From Candidatus Mediterraneibacter pullicola (GTDB taxonomy: Bacteria > Bacillota > Clostridia > Lachnospirales > Lachnospiraceae), in the NCBI GenBank assembly GCA_019117065.1, contig DXAK01000033.1:1-64000 (forward strand): 64,000 bases of DNA, given 5' to 3'. Below are positions 59,632 through 64,000 of this stretch, piece after piece. The notes beneath the pieces are model-generated. The model was not told the origin of the DNA and made no database searches. It worked only from the letters and a program-made list of their open reading frames with translations. The position numbers and the translations under genes are program-made. Numbering within the stretch: the stretch's first letter is position 1; every line of letters starts with the position of its first letter.

Positions 59632-59716
59632 AACACAGATTCTGTGTAAAAGGAGGATTGTCCCATTTTTTCCTTTGTGATATAATGGTCGCACAAAATA
59701 TCATGGGAGCATCTTT

Positions 59717-60370
59717 ATGGCAAGCGTAACACTGGATCATCTGACAAAAACATATCCGAACGGCTTCGTCTCCGTAGACGATGTAAGCCTTCATATAGAA
59801 GACGGGGAATTTGTCATATTTCACGGACCCAGCGGATGTGGGAAATCAACCATCCTGCGCATGATCGGCGGTTTGGAAGATATCACATCCGGAAGCATCT
59901 ATCTGGGCAAAGAACTGATCAACGACATCCTTCCCCGTGACCGTCATCTTGCGATGGCATTCCAGAATTATACTCTGTACCGCCATTTTAACGCCTACGA
60001 TAATATGGCGCTGGGGCTGCGTCTTCGGAATCTTCCGAGAACAGTAATTGACAGCAGGGTAAAAGAGGCGGCAAAATTTTTCGGGATTACCGATATTCTG
60101 GATAAGAAGATTAAAACCCTCTCCCCTTCGGACAGGCAGAGAGTCGCACTTGGCAGAGCTGTCGTCTTTCATCCGAAAGTGCTCCTTGTAGATGAAGACT
60201 TTGCCCGGCAGGATCCGGACCGGCGTATGGAAATGCTCGGAGATATTCTGGAAATCAATGAGGAGCTTGGAATCACGATCCTTTATGTGACAAACAAACA
60301 GGAAGAAGCCACTGGGCTGAAGAAAAAAACTGTATACATGAAAGACGGAAAAATAACGGCAGTGCGTTAA
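59717..60370 (+). CDS. Orphan ABC-type ATPase (MalK/PotA-like) with altered catalytic motifs
   Basis: GPSGCGKST Walker A intact; LSPSDRQRV in place of LSGGQ; LLVDEDFARQD; ILYVTNKQEEA (Asn at H-loop); 217 aa, no TOBE domain. Confidence 0.9.
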   Translation: MASVTLDHLTKTYPNGFVSVDDVSLHIEDGEFVIFHGPSGCGKSTILRMIGGLEDITSGSIYLGKELINDILPRDRHLAMAFQNYTLYRHFNAYDNMALGLRLRNLPRTVIDSRVKEAAKFFGITDILDKKIKTLSPSDRQRVALGRAVVFHPKVLLVDEDFARQDPDRRMEMLGDILEINEELGITILYVTNKQEEATGLKKKTVYMKDGKITAVR

Positions 60371-60406
60371 GCGCCGCCGTTATTTTTAATTTCATCCATC
60401 TCTCTA

Positions 60407-61249
60407 TTATTTTTTATTCAGATAATTGTAGATCTCCCGCTTTTGTACCCCCCGGTCCTTCGCAGTCTGCTTCATCGCCTCTTTTTTCTCCATTCCCTGA
60501 CAGAGATAATATTCCATATGTTCTTCGATGGTCATTTTCTCCCAGCCGTTACGCTCTTCCTTTTCAATCTCTTCACGGCTGATGCCGCCGATCACAAGAA
60601 CACATTCGCCCTTTGGAGCGTTCTGCTCATAATATTCCGCCGCTTTCGCGAGAGTGGACTCATACACAGTCTCATGACGCTTCGTAAGCTCCCTGCACAC
60701 ACTCACCGGGCGGTCGCCCAGACTCTCTGCCAAGAGCTTCAACGTCCTGACCAAACGGTGTGGAGCTTCATACATGACGATTGTACGCTGTTCCTTTTCC
60801 AGAATTTCCAGCACTCCCTCCCGGTTCTTCTTATCCATAGGCAGAAATGCCTCGAACACGAATCGTCTCGTAGGAAGGCCGGATATGGTCAGCGCGGTAA
60901 TACAGGCTGCAGCCCCCGGGATGGCAGTCACTTCGATTCCAAAGTCGCGGCACATGCGCACCAGCTCCTCCCCTGGATCGGAAATCCCCGGTGTTCCCGC
61001 GTCCGTGATCAGCGCGATATCTTTCCCTTCAAGGAGCTGTTCCGTCAGTTTCCGTCCTTTGTCATACTTATTATACTCATGATAGCTGGTCATGGGCGTG
61101 TGGATGTCAAAATGATTCAACAGTTTCACACTGTTGCGTGTGTCCTCAGCCGCAATTAGATCCACTTCTTTCAATACGCGCACTGCCCGGAATGTCATGT
61201 CTTCGAGGTTTCCAATCGGCGTCGCGCACAGATATAAAGTTCCTGCCAT
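60407..61249 (-). CDS. rsmI: 16S rRNA (cytidine1402-2'-O)-methyltransferase
   Basis: GTLYLCATPIGNLEDMTFRAVRVLKEVDLIAAEDTRNSVKLL, ALITDAGTPGISDPG. Confidence 0.97.
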   Translation of the reverse strand: MAGTLYLCATPIGNLEDMTFRAVRVLKEVDLIAAEDTRNSVKLLNHFDIHTPMTSYHEYNKYDKGRKLTEQLLEGKDIALITDAGTPGISDPGEELVRMCRDFGIEVTAIPGAAACITALTISGLPTRRFVFEAFLPMDKKNREGVLEILEKEQRTIVMYEAPHRLVRTLKLLAESLGDRPVSVCRELTKRHETVYESTLAKAAEYYEQNAPKGECVLVIGGISREEIEKEERNGWEKMTIEEHMEYYLCQGMEKKEAMKQTAKDRGVQKREIYNYLNKK

Positions 61250-61368
61250 CTCTCTCTCCTATCATTCTTAAATATCCCATCCCCGGATGCGGCCTGGTTC
61301 TACTCTGGAAAGTGTTATTTCGGCTTCTTATCCCATCCGAACATCGCTCGATCCCCCTCTGGCCATGG

Positions 61369-62097
61369 TCATTCCAACGCATGTTCGGATTTGTCGTATA
61401 TGATGATCGGGGGTTCTACCGTAACCCGCGGTTTTGCTCCGCGCACACCCTCTATGAGCACCATCGCAGGCTCTTTATCAATATGCGGATAGATGAACTG
61501 TATCCGCTTTGGTTCGATCTTATAATGATTCATCTTAATCAGGATTTCTGTGAGGCGGAATGGGCGGTGGATCATATAGAATCTTCCCTTATCCTGAAGC
61601 AGGCGCATGCTCTCCCGCAAAATGTCATCCAGAGAGCATAGCACTTCATGCCTGGCGACCGCCTTCGCGTCATCTGGATTTCTCAGCCCGTGTTCGGCGA
61701 GCATATAAGGAGGGTTTGTGGTGATAACATCAAAAAAGGCAGGCTTAAATATCTCCGCCGCCTCTTTGATATCTCCAGTCACAATCTCCACCTTATCCTC
61801 CAAATGGTTATAACGAACGCTGCGCCTGGCCATTTCAGCCGTCTCCGCTTGTATTTCCAGCCCGGTAAAGTGTTTTCCTTTCGTTTTGGCAGACAGCAGG
61901 ATGGGGATGATCCCATTTCCCGTGCCCATATCCAGCACAGTCTCCCCCGGCTTTACTTTTGCAAAGTCTGAGAGAAACACCGCGTCTACGCCAAAACAAA
62001 ATTTCTCGGGATCTTGGATCAGCTCCAACCCGGCAATCTGAAGATCGTCCAAACGCTCTCCTTGCTTTATCAACGATATGCCTCTGTTACTTGTCAT
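61369..62097 (-). CDS. tRNA1(Val) (adenine37-N6)-methyltransferase-like (YabB/TrmN6)
   Basis: VLDMGTGNGIIPILLSAKTKGKHFTGLEIQ, VITTNPPYM. Confidence 0.93.
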   Translation of the reverse strand: MTSNRGISLIKQGERLDDLQIAGLELIQDPEKFCFGVDAVFLSDFAKVKPGETVLDMGTGNGIIPILLSAKTKGKHFTGLEIQAETAEMARRSVRYNHLEDKVEIVTGDIKEAAEIFKPAFFDVITTNPPYMLAEHGLRNPDDAKAVARHEVLCSLDDILRESMRLLQDKGRFYMIHRPFRLTEILIKMNHYKIEPKRIQFIYPHIDKEPAMVLIEGVRGAKPRVTVEPPIIIYDKSEHALE

Positions 62098-62992
62098 CTA
62101 ACTTTGACGCTCCTTCTGCCTTTTCCAGCGCCGCCAGCTTCTTCATCTCCTCTTTGGATATCTTCTGCTTTTTCCTGCGGGTCTTAAACTTCAGCTCCTC
62201 TGCCTGATATTCGCGGATCTCCTTCTCATCATTTTCCAGATTCACCACAACTTTCACCAGCTTACGCAAAACGCTTAGGGAATGTACAGTTCCTGTCAGG
62301 CCGTCGCTCGTCGACACAATGTCCCCCACTGATGGAAGCTGGCTGTTAAGCATCTCATATGTCTCTTCCTCATTGTTCAGACAACACATAAGTCTTCCGC
62401 ATACGCCTGATATCTTGGTAGGATTCAGCGAAAGATTCTGCTCCTTTGCCATCTTGATCGATACCGCTGAAAATTCGGTCAGATAAGTGCTGCAGCAGAG
62501 CGGGCGCCCGCAGATTCCTATCCCTCCGCGAATCTTCGTCTCGTCGCGAACTCCGATCTGCCTTAACTCGATCCTCGTACGGAATACTGCGGCAAGATCT
62601 TTTACCAGTTCGCGGAAATCTATCCGACCGTCCGCTGTAAAATAGAATAATATTTTATTTCCGTCAAATGTATACTCCACATCAATAAGCTTCATCTCAA
62701 GCTCATGTTTGCGGATCTTTTCGAGGCAAATCTTAAACGCATCTTTTTCCTTCTGTTTATTCTTCTCCACTGTATTCCGATCCTGATCATTCGCCATGCG
62801 GATGACAGATTTAAGCGGCTGGATTACCTCTTCATCCTTTACCTCTTTGGGCCCGCTGACCACGCGCCCGAACTCCACGCCGCGCGCCGTCTCGACAATG
62901 ACATTGTCGCCCTGTTTTATATCAAACTTTCCCGGGGCGAAGAAATAGATTTTCCCCGCTGTCCGAAATCTCACTCCGATCACTTTGGTCAT
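62087..62992 (-). CDS. ricT: PSP1-domain protein RicT (YaaT)
   Basis: GVRFRTAGKIYFFAPGKFDIKQGDNVIVETARGVEFGRVV; ELRQIGVRDETKIRGGIGICGRPLCCSTYL. Confidence 0.96.
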   Translation of the reverse strand: MTKVIGVRFRTAGKIYFFAPGKFDIKQGDNVIVETARGVEFGRVVSGPKEVKDEEVIQPLKSVIRMANDQDRNTVEKNKQKEKDAFKICLEKIRKHELEMKLIDVEYTFDGNKILFYFTADGRIDFRELVKDLAAVFRTRIELRQIGVRDETKIRGGIGICGRPLCCSTYLTEFSAVSIKMAKEQNLSLNPTKISGVCGRLMCCLNNEEETYEMLNSQLPSVGDIVSTSDGLTGTVHSLSVLRKLVKVVVNLENDEKEIREYQAEELKFKTRRKKQKISKEEMKKLAALEKAEGASKLDDK

Positions 62993-62996
62993 TTTG

Positions 62997-63992
62997 TCAG
63001 TTCTCCTTTATTGTCAGTAAAAGAAGCTCCATCGTCAACTCAAAATTGACGTTCGCTTTCATCCTTGCTTTTGCCTTTTCTATGGCATCGAGGATGTTTT
63101 CGATTCCTTCGTAGGAGCTTTTGCTCGCTCTTTCCTTAAGGTACTTCATCTGGTCAGAAAATACGACTCTGTCCACGCTTTTAGTAGCTTTATAGATTAA
63201 AACATCCCTGTACCAGATCGCGATAATGTCCAGATAATCATTGATTTCCAGCTTATACACCATGCACCGCTTGACCGCTTCCATCAGATCCGGCACGTTC
63301 ATCTCATCAATATTTCTCAGCAGATGCACCGCTTCTTCCTTGATCTCATTGAAATACTCGGAGTTTGCCAGCATAATAGCTTTTCCCATATTTCCTTGAG
63401 CAAAAGCGACGCACACATCCGCCTTATAATCCGGAACCTCCATCTGCTCCATAAGATATTTTTTCACAAGCTGATCCTTGATATTTCTCAGCTTCATCAT
63501 CACGCATCTGGACCGTATGGTCGGCAAAAGCGTCTCCGCATTTTCCGTAAGCAGCATAATAACCGCGTACTGCGGCGGCTCCTCGATGGTCTTAAGAAGC
63601 GCGTTCTGCGCCTGCACACTCATCAGATCTGCATCCGCAATGATATACACTTTATACTTGCTGCTGTACGGACGGATCACAATATCGTCATTCACCTGCT
63701 CCCGGATATCGTCCACACTGATCGTGTTCGGTTTCTCATGAGTCACGCGGATGATGTCCGGCTGATTACCGCTAAGCGCCTGTCTGCACGATTGGCATTT
63801 CCCGCAGGCATCCCCATCCTCGTCCCTGTCCTGACACTGAAGGCTCATAGCGAACAGATTTGCAAGCAGCTTTTTGCCTGAGCCTCTCTCTCCATTCAGA
63901 ATATACGCATGGGAGACTGCCCCAGCATTCACTGCGTTCTGAATATATTTAATAATATTTTTATGGCCGACCACGTCTTTAAAACTGCTCAT
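62997..63992 (-). CDS. holB: DNA polymerase III subunit delta'
   Basis: FKDVVGHKNIIKYIQNAVNAGAVSHAYILNGERGSGKKLLANLFA; CGKCQSC; QNALLKTIEEPP. Confidence 0.95.
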   Translation of the reverse strand: MSSFKDVVGHKNIIKYIQNAVNAGAVSHAYILNGERGSGKKLLANLFAMSLQCQDRDEDGDACGKCQSCRQALSGNQPDIIRVTHEKPNTISVDDIREQVNDDIVIRPYSSKYKVYIIADADLMSVQAQNALLKTIEEPPQYAVIMLLTENAETLLPTIRSRCVMMKLRNIKDQLVKKYLMEQMEVPDYKADVCVAFAQGNMGKAIMLANSEYFNEIKEEAVHLLRNIDEMNVPDLMEAVKRCMVYKLEINDYLDIIAIWYRDVLIYKATKSVDRVVFSDQMKYLKERASKSSYEGIENILDAIEKAKARMKANVNFELTMELLLLTIKEN

Positions 63993-64000
63993 ACCTATCA

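Noticed and set aside
60443-61159. 238-aa plus-strand ORF
   Set aside because: Antisense to rsmI; composition looks like a frame shadow

Overview
The window looks like a Lachnospiraceae-type Firmicutes chromosome (inference from gene content and order). Most of it is conserved housekeeping and sporulation DNA, and most genes are on the minus strand. From left to right: an exopolysaccharide locus (EpsC-like epimerase, LCP protein, BY-kinase, Wzz-like protein, PHP phosphatase); a polyamine ABC operon with a PotC-PotD fusion; a histidine kinase/response regulator pair; a sugar isomerase/xylulokinase/AraC cluster; a PepSY lipoprotein; a GH25-LysM lysozyme; lipase, citrate synthase and rsmA; a MacAB-like ABC efflux operon; tatD; an atypical asnB; a broken Rpn-type nuclease; purC; two paralogous membrane proteins next to an IS1182-like element; a GH13 enzyme; the ftsH-hpt-tilS-spoIIE-divIC-yabQ-yabP-rqcP-hup block; phosphoglucomutase, cotS-like and cca; a YhaN/YhaO-like ATPase-nuclease pair; asnS; tRNA-Glu and tRNA-Cys; spmA and spmB separated by a DUF885 gene; an orphan degenerate ABC ATPase; and rsmI-trmN6-ricT-holB. 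The strongest unexplained signal is a tandem pair of small-RNA-like transcription units at about 20.46-20.89 kb. They share a promoter-proximal box, an identical 40-nt 5' segment with a C6 stretch, a covarying central stem and separate terminators. Other points of interest: an insertion in the PotA TOBE domain, an orphan ABC ATPase with altered catalytic motifs, an AsnB lacking the start of its glutaminase domain, a 19-bp perfect palindrome upstream of the MacAB-like operon, two related ~85-nt hairpin elements, a tRNA spacer with repeats and a tRNA-like remnant, and two unlisted small ORFs.
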